This document shows, in pieces, positions 1 to 9,574 of a stretch of DNA of 64,000 nucleotides. The translations under genes and the position numbers were made by a program. The notes under the pieces were generated by a model, which had not been told where the DNA came from, made no database searches, and saw only the letters and a list, made by a program, of their open reading frames with translations. Source of the stretch: Pseudomonas resinovorans NBRC 106553 (GTDB lineage: Bacteria; Pseudomonadota; Gammaproteobacteria; Pseudomonadales; Pseudomonadaceae); NCBI RefSeq assembly GCF_000412695.1, contig NC_021499.1:1736001-1800000 (forward strand), read 5' to 3'. How positions within the stretch are numbered: the first letter of the stretch is position 1; each line of letters opens with the position of its first letter.

Positions 1-1
1 G

Positions 2-829
2 GCCGGCGTGCTGCAGCCACTGGACCGCGACAAGTTGCCGAACTGGTCCCATCTCGACCCGGAAATCCTCGTCAAGCTGCAGACCAACGACCCGGAAAAC
101 CGCTACGCCGTGCCCTATCTCTGGGGCACCACCGGTATCGGCTACAACGCGGACAAGGTGACGGCCATTCTCGGTGATGATGCGCCGGTCGACTCCTGGG
201 ACCTGGTGTTCAAGCAAGAGAATCTCGAGAAGCTCAGCCAGTGCGGCGTCGCGATGATCGACGCACCGGGCGAAGTCATCCCGATCGCGCTCAACTACCT
301 GGGGCTCCCTCCCCACAGCACGCGCAAGGAGGACTACGCGAAGGCGGAAGAACTCCTGGTCAGGCTCAAGTCCCATATCCGCTACTTCAATTCCTCGAAG
401 TTCATCACCGACCTGGCCAATGGCGATATCTGTGTGGTGGTGGGTTGGGCCGGCGGCGTCTACGAGGCGCAACAAACGGCGAAGAGCGCCGGCTCCTCGG
501 TGCGCCTCAAATACAGCATTCCACGAGAGGGCGCGCCGGTCTGGTTCGAGAACCTGGTGCTGCTCAAGGATGCCCGGCACCCGCAGGAAGGCTTCGCCTT
601 CATCAACTACATGATGCGTCCCGACGTGATCGCCGATACCTCCAACTACCTTGGCTACCCCAACGCCAACAAGGCCGCCGATACCCTGGTCACCCAGGCA
701 CTGCTCGACAACCCGATGGTCTATCCGCCGCAGGAGGTGATGGACAAACTGTTCACCCTGGAGCCGCTGGCGCAGAAACTGGAGCGTGTGCGGACGCGGG
801 TCTGGAGCAAGGTCAAGTCGGGGTCCTGA
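2..829 (+). CDS. Polyamine ABC transporter periplasmic binding protein, C-terminal part
   Basis: The reading frame is open from the left edge, so the N-terminus and signal peptide lie outside the window; about 275 residues remain, against a usual 360-370. Segments such as VPYLWGTTGIGYN, CGVAMIDAPGEVIP and NYLGYPNANKAA are typical of PotF/SpuD-type putrescine or spermidine binding proteins. These capture polyamines in the periplasm and deliver them to a PotGHI-type ABC permease. No permease or ATPase gene follows, since hpaR is next, so the rest of the transporter may lie upstream or be absent. The family call is firm, but the substrate is inferred only from the family. Confidence 0.85.
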   Translation, partial: AGVLQPLDRDKLPNWSHLDPEILVKLQTNDPENRYAVPYLWGTTGIGYNADKVTAILGDDAPVDSWDLVFKQENLEKLSQCGVAMIDAPGEVIPIALNYLGLPPHSTRKEDYAKAEELLVRLKSHIRYFNSSKFITDLANGDICVVVGWAGGVYEAQQTAKSAGSSVRLKYSIPREGAPVWFENLVLLKDARHPQEGFAFINYMMRPDVIADTSNYLGYPNANKAADTLVTQALLDNPMVYPPQEVMDKLFTLEPLAQKLERVRTRVWSKVKSGS

Positions 830-903
830 TGCGGGCGAGCGGGGGGCGTGAACCAAGGTGTCCGCCCTTCGTCTTGCCGGGCTGCAAGCGTGCGGATATT
901 TTC

Positions 904-917
904 ATTAAAATCTTCAC
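904..917. promoter_or_regulatory. Weak TTAA-N4-TTAA-like site upstream of hpaR
   Basis: ATTAAAATCTTCAC has the layout of the motif found before hpaG1, oprD, the MFS gene and feaR, with one mismatch in the right half (TTCA for TTAA). It lies about 25 bp before the hpaR start and could serve autoregulation. This is inference from pattern only. Confidence 0.35.
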
Positions 918-942
918 GATACAGTCCCGGACCCTCGTCACC

Positions 943-1365
943 ATGCCTGAAACCCGCCCCTCCCTGACCCTGACGCTGCTCCAGGCCCGTGAAGCGGCCA
1001 TGAGTTTCTTCCGCCCCCTGCTCAACGAGCACGACCTGACCGAACAGCAATGGCGGGTGATCCGCCTGCTTCGCCAGCACGGCGAGCTGGAGAGCTACCA
1101 GCTGGCGGAACTCGCCTGCATCCTCAAACCGAGCATGACCGGCGTGCTCGCGCGCCTGGAACGCGACGGCATGGTGGTACGGCGCAAGGCCCCCCAGGAC
1201 CAGCGCCGCGTGCTGATCAACCTGACCGCCGAGGGCGAGCGTTGCTTCGTCTCCATGAGCGCGGGAATGGAAGCCAACTACCAGAAGATCCAGGACCAGT
1301 TCGGCGAGGCCAAGCTCAAGCAGCTTTTCGAGCTGCTCAACGAGTTGAAGCAGATCAAGCCCTGA
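943..1365 (+). CDS. hpaR: HpaR, MarR-family repressor of homoprotocatechuate degradation
   Basis: This 140-residue protein is full length for HpaR, the repressor of the hpa meta-cleavage operon in enterics, which releases DNA when HPA pathway compounds bind. The winged-helix DNA-binding region is visible around residues 35-105 (LAELACILKPSMTGVLARLE, then DQRRVLINLT in the wing). The start ATGCCTGAAACC is chosen because homology begins there; the same frame is open far upstream but overlaps the preceding gene. It lies just before the C2/C1 hydroxylase operon. Its probable operators are the TTAA-N4-TTAA sites listed separately, with a weak copy before its own start. Function is by family and context. 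Confidence 0.9.
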   Translation: MPETRPSLTLTLLQAREAAMSFFRPLLNEHDLTEQQWRVIRLLRQHGELESYQLAELACILKPSMTGVLARLERDGMVVRRKAPQDQRRVLINLTAEGERCFVSMSAGMEANYQKIQDQFGEAKLKQLFELLNELKQIKP

Positions 1366-1368
1366 CGT

Positions 1369-1400
1369 CCCAAGGTTTCGGGATGGACCGAAACCTTGGG
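1369..1400 (+). terminator. Hairpin after hpaR
   Basis: A perfect 13-bp stem (CCCAAGGTTTCGG with its complement) encloses a GATGGA loop 3 nt after the hpaR stop. There is no T-tract, so it may act as an mRNA 3' stabiliser or a weak terminator rather than a classical one. Confidence 0.55.
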
Positions 1401-1407
1401 CTGACGT

Positions 1408-1505
1408 TGTAGGGGCGAATTCATTCGCCAAGCAGACCCAAGGTCTGCCCCCGGGACTTCGTGGGGGCAACTGCGTTGCCCTTGGCGAGTGAATTCGCCC
1501 CTACG
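1408..1505. repeat. REP-type palindromic repeat pair
   Basis: Two inverted copies of the GTAGGGGCGAATTCATTCGCC-type unit (1408-1430 and 1484-1505) face each other across about 50 bp. The same unit, usually as GTAGGAGCGAATTC, recurs at 11.4, 16.1, 34.5, 42.1, 42.35 and 49.3-49.5 kb. These look like non-coding dispersed REP elements typical of pseudomonads. Confidence 0.8.
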
Positions 1506-1705
1506 GCCGTCGCCTGCTCCCGCCTGTGAAGACTCCCATGAAAAGTGCAATCGAGAGTCCGTAACGTCCATTCAGGGGCCCCTCGCCCCCATCCCATAAT
1601 CGCCCTGCACCTACCTGGTTCCATGCCTGCGGCGGTGTCCTGAAGGCTCCATCAGGACCACCACGACCCGGCGGCGCCACTTCTAACAATAAGCAGGGCT
1701 CCGAC
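1506..1705 (+). other. Leader region of the C2/C1 hydroxylase operon
   Basis: This is the rest of the 340-bp gap between hpaR and the oxygenase gene. I see no reading frame with homology, no TTAA-N4-TTAA site and no convincing -35/-10 pair. The promoter of the hydroxylase operon probably lies here. A purine-rich AGCAGGG sits about 8 nt before the start codon. Confidence 0.4.
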
Positions 1706-2875
1706 ATGAAAAAGCCAAATCCGCTTCTCGACGACCTCAAGGCCATCCTTCCCGCCATTGCCGCCAACGCCGCGCAGGCCGAGCAGTTGCGCCGGGTTCC
1801 CGACGAAAACATCGCCATGCTCAAGGCCATCGGCCTGCACCGCGCGCTGCAGCCCAAGCACTACGGCGGCATGGAAATCTCCCTGCCGGAATTCGCCGAT
1901 TGCGTGGTCGCCCTGGCCGGCGCCTGTGCCAGCACCGCCTGGGCCTTCAGCCTGCTCTGCACCCACAGCCACCAGTTGGCGCTGTTCTGCGCGCGGTTGC
2001 AGGAAGAGGTCTGGGGCGAGAATCCGGACGCCACCGCCAGCAGCTCCATCGCCCCCTTCGGCAAGGTGGAGGAAGTGGAGGGCGGCGTGCTGTTCAACGG
2101 CGAGATGGGCTGGAGCAGCGGCAGCGACCACGCCGAGTGGGCCATCGTCGGCTGCCGACGGAAGAACGCCGAGGGCGAGCTGGTCTACTGCTTCGCCGTG
2201 CTGCCGCGCAGCGACTACGAGATCCGTGACGACTGGTTCGCCGCCGGCATGAAGGGCAGCGGCACCAAGACCCTGGTGATCAAGGACGCCTTCGTGCCGA
2301 ATTACCGCATCCAGGCGGCCAAGGACATGATGGAAGGTCGCTCCGACGGCTTCGGCCTCTACCCCGACAGCAAGATCTTCTACGCGCCGTATCGCCCGTA
2401 CTTCGCCAGCGGCTTCGCCGCCATCAGCCTGGGTATCGCCGAGCGCATGCTGGAGGCCTACAAGGAGAAGACGAAGAACCGCGTGCGCGCCTACACCGGC
2501 GTCAACGTCGGCACCGCCACCCCGGCGCTGATGCGCCTGGCCGAGTCCACCCACCAGGTGGCCGCCGCCCGCGCCTTCCTCGAGAAGACCTGGCAGGAGC
2601 ACGCCGAGCATGGCGAGCGCCACCAGTACCCGAGCCGCGAGACCCTGGCCTTCTGGCGCACCAACCAGGCCTACGCGGTGAAGATGTGCATCCAGTCGGT
2701 GGACCGCCTGTTCGAGGCGGCCGGCGGCACCAGTTGGTTCGAGAGCAACGAGATGCAGCGGCTGTTCCGCGACTCCCACATGACCGGCGCCCATGCCTAC
2801 ACCGACTACGACGTCTGCGCGCAGATCCTCGGCCGCGAGCTGATGGGCCTGGAGCCGGACCCGAGCATGGTCTGA
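1706..2875 (+). CDS. C2-hpah: p-Hydroxyphenylacetate 3-hydroxylase, oxygenase component (C2 type)
   Basis: This 389-residue flavin-dependent monooxygenase has the acyl-CoA dehydrogenase fold (group D). It uses reduced flavin and O2 to hydroxylate 4-hydroxyphenylacetate to 3,4-dihydroxyphenylacetate. It resembles the Acinetobacter C2 enzyme rather than the longer (about 520 residue) E. coli HpaB. Visible signs are the N-terminal helical segment (about 1-110), a central beta domain (about 115-210, with GEMGWSSGSDHAEW) and the C-terminal four-helix region ending SHMTGAHAYTDYDVCAQ. The reductase gene follows 66 bp downstream and presumably forms an operon. The product feeds hpaD on the opposite strand. 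Family and reaction are well supported; strict substrate preference is inferred from context. Confidence 0.88.
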   Translation: MKKPNPLLDDLKAILPAIAANAAQAEQLRRVPDENIAMLKAIGLHRALQPKHYGGMEISLPEFADCVVALAGACASTAWAFSLLCTHSHQLALFCARLQEEVWGENPDATASSSIAPFGKVEEVEGGVLFNGEMGWSSGSDHAEWAIVGCRRKNAEGELVYCFAVLPRSDYEIRDDWFAAGMKGSGTKTLVIKDAFVPNYRIQAAKDMMEGRSDGFGLYPDSKIFYAPYRPYFASGFAAISLGIAERMLEAYKEKTKNRVRAYTGVNVGTATPALMRLAESTHQVAAARAFLEKTWQEHAEHGERHQYPSRETLAFWRTNQAYAVKMCIQSVDRLFEAAGGTSWFESNEMQRLFRDSHMTGAHAYTDYDVCAQILGRELMGLEPDPSMV

Positions 2876-2941
2876 GCCTCGAACCACTCCCTTCGAACCA
2901 TCGCGCGGCCGTCCCATGAGGCGGCCGCCAGGAGTCTTGCC

Positions 2942-3880
2942 ATGTCCTCCCTGGAAAGTCCCATCGATTCCCGTGCCTTCCGCCGTGCCCTCGGTAATTT
3001 CGCCACCGGGGTCACCATAGTCACCGCCACCGCGCCCGATGGCACTCGCGCCGGTGTAACCGCCAACAGTTTCAACTCGGTGTCCCTGGACCCGCCGCTG
3101 ATCCTCTGGAGCATCGACAAGCGTTCCAGCAGCCTGGCGGTGTTCCGGCAGGCCAGCCATTTCGCGGTGAACATCCTCGCCGCCGACCAGATCGAGCTGT
3201 CCAACCAGTTCGCTCGCCCCCGTGACGACAAGTTCGCGGGCGTGAGCTTCGACAGCGGCCTCGGTGGTGCGCCACTGCTGCCCGATTGCGCGGCGCGCTT
3301 CCAGTGCCAGTTGCACCAGCAGGTGGACGGTGGCGACCACGTCATCCTCATCGGCCTGGTGCAGGCCTTCGACGATCTGGGGCGCTCGCCGCTGCTCTAC
3401 CACCAGGGCGCCTATTCCATGGTCCTGCCCCATACCCGCATGACCGCCAAGGCTGAGGGCCAGCCGGCCTCCAGCGCCTTCCAGGGGCGCCTGTCGCACA
3501 ACCTCTACTACCTGATGACCCAGGCGGTGCGCGGCTACCAGGCCGACTACCAGCCCAGGCAGCTGTCCACCGGCCTGCGCACCAGCGAGGCGCGCATGCT
3601 GATGGTCCTGGAGAACGACGCCGGCCTCTGCCTCGGCGACCTGCTGCGGGAAGTGGCGATGCCCCTGCGCGAAATCGAGGAGGCCGTGGCCATCCTCAAG
3701 CGCAAGGGCATGGTCGTCGATGCCGAGGACCGCTATGTCCTCACCCCGGCCGGGGTGGAGCAGGCCGACGCCCTCTGGCGCATCGCCCGGGAGCAGCAGG
3801 ACAAGGTGTTCGCGCAGTTCAGCGAGGAACAGGTGGAGACCTTCAAGACCATGCTCAAGGCGGTGATCGCGTTGGGTTGA
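2942..3880 (+). CDS. C1-hpah: p-Hydroxyphenylacetate 3-hydroxylase, flavin reductase component (C1 type)
   Basis: This 312-residue protein pairs with the upstream oxygenase. Residues about 10-165 are a flavin reductase-like FMN-binding domain (RALGNFATGVTIVTA, TANSFNSVSLDPPLILWSI, RFQCQLHQQVDGGDHVILIG). Residues about 178-312 form a MarR-like winged-helix domain. In the characterised Acinetobacter C1 protein that extra domain binds HPA and stimulates NADH-dependent flavin reduction, so reduced flavin is made only when substrate is present. Its length matches that protein (about 315). AGGAG lies 9 nt before the ATG. A strong terminator follows. The C-terminal domain here is probably an allosteric sensor, not a DNA-binding repressor. 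Confidence 0.88.
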   Translation: MSSLESPIDSRAFRRALGNFATGVTIVTATAPDGTRAGVTANSFNSVSLDPPLILWSIDKRSSSLAVFRQASHFAVNILAADQIELSNQFARPRDDKFAGVSFDSGLGGAPLLPDCAARFQCQLHQQVDGGDHVILIGLVQAFDDLGRSPLLYHQGAYSMVLPHTRMTAKAEGQPASSAFQGRLSHNLYYLMTQAVRGYQADYQPRQLSTGLRTSEARMLMVLENDAGLCLGDLLREVAMPLREIEEAVAILKRKGMVVDAEDRYVLTPAGVEQADALWRIAREQQDKVFAQFSEEQVETFKTMLKAVIALG

Positions 3881-3896
3881 GGTCGGATGCCAACAG

Positions 3897-3922
3897 TGGC
3901 GCCCTATTGGGCGCCAATTTTT
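3897..3922 (+). terminator. Rho-independent terminator of the C2/C1 operon
   Basis: TGGCGCCC pairs with GGGCGCCA around a TATT loop and is followed by ATTTTT. It starts 16 nt after the reductase stop codon. Confidence 0.85.
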
Positions 3923-3935
3923 CGTGGCGGTTTTC

Positions 3936-4007
3936 GTAGGATGGGTAGAGCCTGCGAAACCCATCGCCCAGGACAGCATGGGTTTCGCTTCGCTCTACCC
4001 ATCCTAC
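3936..4007. repeat. GTAGGATGGGT-type palindromic repeat
   Basis: GTAGGATGGGTAGAG at the left end and its complement CTCTACCCATCCTAC at the right end flank an inner GAAACCCAT/ATGGGTTTC pair. The same family occurs at 27.1, 33.95, 40.1 and 42.2 kb, with partial copies at 19.8 and 39.0 kb. It lies between two convergent terminators. Confidence 0.8.
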
Positions 4008-4011
4008 AAAA

Positions 4012-4039
4012 GCGAAAAAGCCGGCCACAGGGCCGGCTT
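4012..4039 (-). terminator. Rho-independent terminator of the hpa meta-cleavage operon
   Basis: Read on the minus strand, AAGCCGGCC and GGCCGGCTT form a perfect 9-bp stem around a 4-nt loop, followed by a TTTTT run. It lies 20 nt beyond the hpaI stop. Confidence 0.85.
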
Positions 4040-4058
4040 GTTACTCACCTTCGAATCC

Positions 4059-4859
4059 TCAATACACCCCACCCCCACCCACCGGCGCGGTCGTTCCTTT
4101 GAACGCCCCCGCCAGGCTTTGCAGGCCACGCATCAGCACGGTGGTGTCCACGCCGACTGCGACGAAGGCCGCGCCCAGTGAGAGATAGCGCCGGGCCAGG
4201 GCCTGGTCGGCGCTGAGGATGCCGGCGGCCTTGCCGGCAGCGCGGATGCGGACGATGGCGTCCTCTATGGCCGCCTGTACTTCCGGGTGCCCCGGGTTGC
4301 CGCGATGGCCCATGGCGGCGGAGAGGTCGGCCGGGCCGATGAATACGCCGTCGACACCGTCCACGGCGGCGATGGCCTCCAGGTTGGCCAGGCCGTCGAG
4401 GTTCTCGATCTGCACCAGCAGGCACATCTGGGCGTCGGCGTTATCCAGGTAGCCGGGGATGCTGTTCCAGCGCGAGGCGCGGGCCAGGGCACTGCCGACG
4501 CCACGGATGCCGAAGGGCGGATAGCGCATGGCGCGTACCAGCTCAGCGGCCTGGTCGGCAGATTCCACCATGGGCACCAGCAGGGTCTGGGCGCCGATAT
4601 CCAGCAACTGCTTGATCAGTACCGCATCGCCGATGGGCGGGCGGATGATCGGCTGGGCGGGGTAGGGCGCGATGGCCTGGAGCTGGGCCAGCAGGCTGCG
4701 CAGGTCGTTGGGCGCGTGTTCGCCGTCCAGCAGCAGCCAGTCGAAACCGGCGTTGGCCGCCAGCTCGGCGCAGTAGGCATCGGCCAGGCCAAGCCAGAGG
4801 CCGATCTGCGGCTGGCCGGATTCGAGACGGGCTTTGAACGTATTGATGGGCAGGTCCAT
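4059..4859 (-). CDS. hpaI: HpaI, 4-hydroxy-2-oxoheptane-1,7-dioate aldolase
   Basis: This 266-residue class II pyruvate aldolase catalyses the last step of the HPA meta pathway, cleaving 4-hydroxy-2-oxoheptanedioate to pyruvate and succinate semialdehyde. The HpcH/HpaI TIM-barrel signature is clear: [20 protein letters not shown] near the N-terminus, [22 protein letters not shown], the metal-binding VQIENLDGL and [10 protein letters not shown]. It is the last gene of the minus-strand operon hpaG1-G2-E-D-F-H-I, separated from hpaH by about 96 bp that contain a REP repeat. AGGAGCTC precedes the ATG. Length and motifs match the family. Confidence 0.93.
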   Translation of the reverse strand: MDLPINTFKARLESGQPQIGLWLGLADAYCAELAANAGFDWLLLDGEHAPNDLRSLLAQLQAIAPYPAQPIIRPPIGDAVLIKQLLDIGAQTLLVPMVESADQAAELVRAMRYPPFGIRGVGSALARASRWNSIPGYLDNADAQMCLLVQIENLDGLANLEAIAAVDGVDGVFIGPADLSAAMGHRGNPGHPEVQAAIEDAIVRIRAAGKAAGILSADQALARRYLSLGAAFVAVGVDTTVLMRGLQSLAGAFKGTTAPVGGGGVY

Positions 4860-4886
4860 GAGGAGCTCCTAGGAAGGCGCTGAAGC

Positions 4887-4942
4887 GTAGGAGCCAGCTC
4901 TGCTGGCGAACCAGAAGCTTCGCGAGCAGAGCTCGCTCCTAC
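4887..4942. repeat. REP-type palindrome between hpaH and hpaI
   Basis: GTAGGAGCCAGCTCTGCTGGCG and an imperfect complement ending GAGCTCGCTCCTAC form a hairpin-capable palindrome inside the operon. A variant of the right half recurs near 16.24 kb. It could modulate the hpaH/hpaI message ratio. Confidence 0.75.
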
Positions 4943-4955
4943 GGGGCCTTGCGGT

Positions 4956-5759
4956 TCAGACGAAACGGCAGGCGATGGAGCCCAGCTGGTCGTAGTCGAC
5001 GTGGAAGGTGTCGCCGGGATTGGCGGCCACCGGGCGGGTGAAGGAGCCGCCGAGGATGATCTGCCCGGCCTCCAGGGTGACGTCGTAGGGGGCCAGCTTG
5101 TTGGCCAGCCAGGCCACGCCCTTGGCGGGGTGGTTGAGCACCGCCGCGGACACGCCGGACTCCTCGATCACGCCGTTGCGGTAGAGGATCGCCGGCACCC
5201 GGCGCAGGTCGATCTCGGTGGGTCGCACGGCGCGGCCGCCCATCACCACGCCGGCGTTGGCGGCGTTGTCGGAGATGGTGTCGAAGACCTTGCGGGTGAC
5301 CTTGCTGTCCGGGTCCACCTGGTGGATGCGCGCGTCGATGATTTCCAGCGCCGGGATCACCCATTCGGTGGCGTCCAGCACGTCGAAGACCGTGCAGTTC
5401 GGTCCGCGCAGGGGCTTGCCGAGGACGAAGGCCAGCTCCACCTCCACGCGCGGGACGATGAAGCGCTCGAAGGGGATGTCGCTGCCTTCGTCGAAGAACA
5501 TGTCGTCCAGCAGCGCGCCGTAGTCCGGTTCGGTGATGTTGGAGGAGACCTGCATGGCGCGGGAGGTGAGGCCGATCTTGTGGCCCACCAGCCGGCGGCC
5601 GTCACGGATCTTCTGCGCCACCCAGGCGCGCTGGATGGCGTAGGCGTCGTCGATGTCGATGCCGGGGAAGTCGAGGGAGAACTGGCGCACCTGCTCGCGG
5701 GAGCGCTCGGCGGCGTCGAGGCGGGCGGCGGCTTGCTGGATGATGCTGGCGTCGAGCAT
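4956..5759 (-). CDS. hpaH: HpaH, 2-oxo-hept-4-ene-1,7-dioate hydratase
   Basis: This 267-residue hydratase of the fumarylacetoacetate-hydrolase-like fold adds water to 2-oxohept-4-enedioate to give the HpaI substrate. The translated sequence shows [24 protein letters not shown], the metal-site region [14 protein letters not shown] and VGLTS-type contacts typical of hydratases such as HpcG/HpaH and MhpD. The start [14 protein letters not shown] fits the family's usual 267 residues; the frame is open further upstream but overlaps hpaF. It follows hpaF by 7 bp and so is very likely co-translated from the same message. The functional call is strong from sequence and operon order. Confidence 0.93.
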   Translation of the reverse strand: MLDASIIQQAAARLDAAERSREQVRQFSLDFPGIDIDDAYAIQRAWVAQKIRDGRRLVGHKIGLTSRAMQVSSNITEPDYGALLDDMFFDEGSDIPFERFIVPRVEVELAFVLGKPLRGPNCTVFDVLDATEWVIPALEIIDARIHQVDPDSKVTRKVFDTISDNAANAGVVMGGRAVRPTEIDLRRVPAILYRNGVIEESGVSAAVLNHPAKGVAWLANKLAPYDVTLEAGQIILGGSFTRPVAANPGDTFHVDYDQLGSIACRFV

Positions 5760-5766
5760 GGGAACC

Positions 5767-6177
5767 TCAGGAATGCTTCTGGAACAGGGGGTGCAGGCTG
5801 CTGTGCTTGGCGTCATAGACCTGGCCGGGGCTTTCGTCGATCTGCAGGGTGATGCCGATGGGGCGTTGCTCCAGCAGGGCGCCGAGGTACTCGCGCAGCA
5901 CCGCCAGCAGGCCGTCGCCCACCTGCTTGTGGACCTCGGGACTACGTCCGGCGCCCATGCGCAGGTTGGCGTAGAGGAAGCCGTAGTCGCCCTTGCCGTC
6001 GGCCACGGCAGCGTGGGCCACGGGGTAGGCCAGCACGCGGGTGCCGCCGGTGGGGAACACCTGGCGGCCGGATTCATCCTTCTGTTCGAGCATGCGGTCG
6101 GCCAGGGCGCGGCAGAGCGCGCCGATGTCCGCCTCGCGTTCGATATCGGGGCTGTAGAGCAGGACCAGATGGGGCAT
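5767..6177 (-). CDS. hpaF: HpaF, 5-carboxymethyl-2-hydroxymuconate isomerase
   Basis: This small 136-residue tautomerase-superfamily enzyme (HpcD/HpaF family) isomerises 5-carboxymethyl-2-hydroxymuconate before decarboxylation. It starts [12 protein letters not shown]; the proline after the initiator Met is the catalytic base once Met is removed. The rest follows the family ([36 protein letters not shown]). The start lies 11 bp after the hpaD stop, with GGAGCACCGCC before it. It is slightly longer than the common 126-130 residues, with a few extra residues at the C-terminus. It acts in the cytoplasm between HpaE and HpaG. Confidence 0.92.
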   Translation of the reverse strand: MPHLVLLYSPDIEREADIGALCRALADRMLEQKDESGRQVFPTGGTRVLAYPVAHAAVADGKGDYGFLYANLRMGAGRSPEVHKQVGDGLLAVLREYLGALLEQRPIGITLQIDESPGQVYDAKHSSLHPLFQKHS

Positions 6178-6188
6178 GGCGGTGCTCC

Positions 6189-7112
6189 TCAGAGACGGCT
6201 GGTGGAGGCGACGCCGGCCGGGTTGGAGGCCTGGGCGGCGGGGATGGCGGAGCCGTCCTGGGGAGTGACCGGGAAAATGGCGTTGATCTGGCCGGTGCCC
6301 GAGGAGCCGAAGTAGGGGGTGACCACCTCGGCCTTGCCGTCGTACTTCGACCAGCCCAGCGCGCCCAGCAGCATCGCGGTGTCGTGCATGAAGCCTTCGC
6401 CGTGGCCCTTGACCGCGTACTCCGGGAGCATTGCGCAGAAATCTTCCCAGTCGCCGTCCTCCCACATCCGCACCACGCGGTGGTCGAGGGTTTCCAGGAA
6501 GGGGCTCCAGACCTTGGTGGCGAAGTCCGGCGCCTGGCCGTTCTGGGCGAAGCGGTGGGACAGCGAGCCGCTGGCGAGGAAGGCGACGGTGCCGTCGTAG
6601 TGTTCTTCCACCGCCTTGCGCATGGCCCAGCCGAGGCGGGCGCTGTCGTTCAGGTAGTGGGAGGTGCACAGGGCGGACACCGACACCACCTTGAAGTGGC
6701 GGTCGGCGTTCATGTAGCGCATGGGCACCAGGGTGCCGTACTCCGGCGCCAGGGTGGTGGCGTCGTGGGCCATGGTCTCCACGCTCTGGCGGTTGCATTC
6801 CTCGGCCAGCAGACGGCCCAGCTCGGGGTTGCCGGGGAACTCGTACTCCATGTTGGCGATGAAGTGCGGCAGCTCGTTGCTGGTGTACAGGCCCTGGAAC
6901 TGCGGACCGCAGTTGATGTGGTAGTTGGCGTTGACCAGCCAGTGGGTGTCGAACACGACGATGGTGTCCACCCCCAGTTCGCGGCAGCGGCGGCCGATCT
7001 CGATATGCCCGTCGATGGCCGGTTTGCGGAAGCCCTGGCGCGGCCCCGGCAGCTCGGACAGGTACATGGACGGTACGTGGGTGATCTTGGCAGCCAGAGC
7101 AAGTTTGCCCAT
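6189..7112 (-). CDS. hpaD: HpaD, 3,4-dihydroxyphenylacetate 2,3-dioxygenase
   Basis: This 307-residue ring-cleavage enzyme is a LigB-type class III extradiol dioxygenase. It opens homoprotocatechuate to 5-carboxymethyl-2-hydroxymuconate semialdehyde using Fe(II). Likely metal-ligand histidines are H12 (KITHVPSMYL) and H57 (VFDTHWLV); the ASGSLSHRF and YFGSSGTGQ segments are typical of HpaD. AGGAGTCACC lies before the ATG. In most pseudomonads hpaE and hpaD are almost contiguous, but here 215 bp containing a MITE-like element separate them, which could affect co-transcription. The functional assignment itself is strong. Confidence 0.93.
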   Translation of the reverse strand: MGKLALAAKITHVPSMYLSELPGPRQGFRKPAIDGHIEIGRRCRELGVDTIVVFDTHWLVNANYHINCGPQFQGLYTSNELPHFIANMEYEFPGNPELGRLLAEECNRQSVETMAHDATTLAPEYGTLVPMRYMNADRHFKVVSVSALCTSHYLNDSARLGWAMRKAVEEHYDGTVAFLASGSLSHRFAQNGQAPDFATKVWSPFLETLDHRVVRMWEDGDWEDFCAMLPEYAVKGHGEGFMHDTAMLLGALGWSKYDGKAEVVTPYFGSSGTGQINAIFPVTPQDGSAIPAAQASNPAGVASTSRL

Positions 7113-7187
7113 GACGGTGACTCCTAATCTTTATTGTTCGGTCGGTTGCACGCCGGCACTTAGGTTGCTCTTTTTTTTCGACAGCTT

Positions 7188-7327
7188 GTGAGTCTGTTCA
7201 CGATCGCGCGAGCTAGAGAAGAACAAGGCGGAAATGGCTGAGGAGGCGGAGTTTACGAGTTGTAAATGAGCACTCCGAAGCCATTTCCAACGCAGTTATT
7301 CCGACGCGCAGCAGATCGTGGGCGGGC

Positions 7328-7331
<4 letters not shown>
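7188..7331. mobile_element. MITE-like element between hpaE and hpaD
   Basis: An 18-nt left end (GTGAGTCTGTTCACGATC, 7188-7205) is matched at 14 of 18 positions by the complement of the right end (7314-7331). Inside is a nested hairpin: GGAAATGGCT (7230-7239) pairs with AGCCATTTCC (7279-7288), GGAG with CTCC, and TTTAC with GTAAA. There is no coding sequence. The right end overlaps the last codons of hpaE and includes its TGA. The size, terminal inverted repeats and lack of genes fit a non-autonomous miniature transposable element. I cannot name the parent transposase and no flanking target duplication is obvious. Confidence 0.65.
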
Positions 7332-8793
<1,462 letters not shown>

Positions 8794-8797
<4 letters not shown>

Positions 8798-9564
8798 GCC
8801 TCGTTCTTACGTGCGAAGAATTCACCTTCGCTGATGATTCGGTTGACCAGGCGGCCCACGCCTTCCACTTCCACGACCACTTCATCGCCCGGCACCACGT
8901 CGGCCAGGCCCTCCGGTGTGCCGGTGGCAATCATGTCGCCCGGCTGCAGGGTCATGAAGCTGGAGAAGTATTCGATCAGGTAGGGGATGTCGAAGATCAT
9001 GTCGGCGGTGGTGCCTTCCTGTTTCAGCTCGCCGTTGACCCAGGTGCGCAGCTTCAGCCTGGAGGGATCGGCCACGTCACTGGCATCGACTATCCAGGGG
9101 CCGACCGGGGTGGTGGCGTCGCGGTTCTTCACCCGCAGGTTGGGCCGGTAGTAGTTCTCCAGGTAGTCGCGGATGGCGTAGTCGTTGCAGACGGTGTAGC
9201 CGGCGAGATAGGCGAGGGCGTCCTCGCGCTTCACATTGCGCGCCGGCTTGCCGATCACCGCCACCAGCTCGCACTCGTAGTGCATGTAGGCGACGTTGTC
9301 CGGGCGCCAGGTGACCTGGTTGTGGCCGGTGTAGGTGCCCGGCGACTTGATGAAGGCCAGCGGTTCGGTGGGGGCCTTGAAGGACAGCTCGGCGGCGTGG
9401 TCGGCGTAGTTCAGGCCCAGGGCGAACATGCTGCCGGTGGCCGGTGGCAGCCACTCGACCGCGTCTTCGGCGAGCAGGCGGCCATCGGCCAGGCGCACTG
9501 CGTTGTCCTCTTCGACAGTGACGCTGTGGATAACGCCCTGATGGCGGATGCGTGCGTGTTTCAT
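8794..9564 (-). CDS. hpaG2: HpaG2, 2-hydroxyhepta-2,4-diene-1,7-dioate isomerase / decarboxylase domain
   Basis: This 256-residue protein is of the fumarylacetoacetate-hydrolase fold. Together with HpaG1 it covers the decarboxylation and isomerisation steps done by the single two-domain HpaG in E. coli. It shows GLNYADHAAEL, the metal-binding YMHYECELVAVIGK, the TTPVGPWIVD segment and GDMIATGTPEGL. The chosen start (ATGAAACACGCACGC) has TAAGGAG 8-9 nt upstream, partly overlapping the hpaG1 stop; the longer open frame has no such support. It overlaps hpaE by ATGA. The separate-gene arrangement is common in pseudomonads. Confidence 0.92.
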
Positions 9565-9574
9565 CGGGGGCTCC

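Noticed and set aside
1652..3979. Long minus-strand open frame opposite the C2/C1 hydroxylase genes
   Set aside because: It is a shadow produced by high GC and third-position bias; its translation is His/Gly/Ala-rich low complexity with no recognisable domain, while both plus-strand genes are clear.
7230..7288. Large hairpin as a riboswitch or terminator of hpaE
   Set aside because: It is nested within terminal inverted repeats and has no T-tract or ligand-type core; a mobile-element hairpin explains it better.
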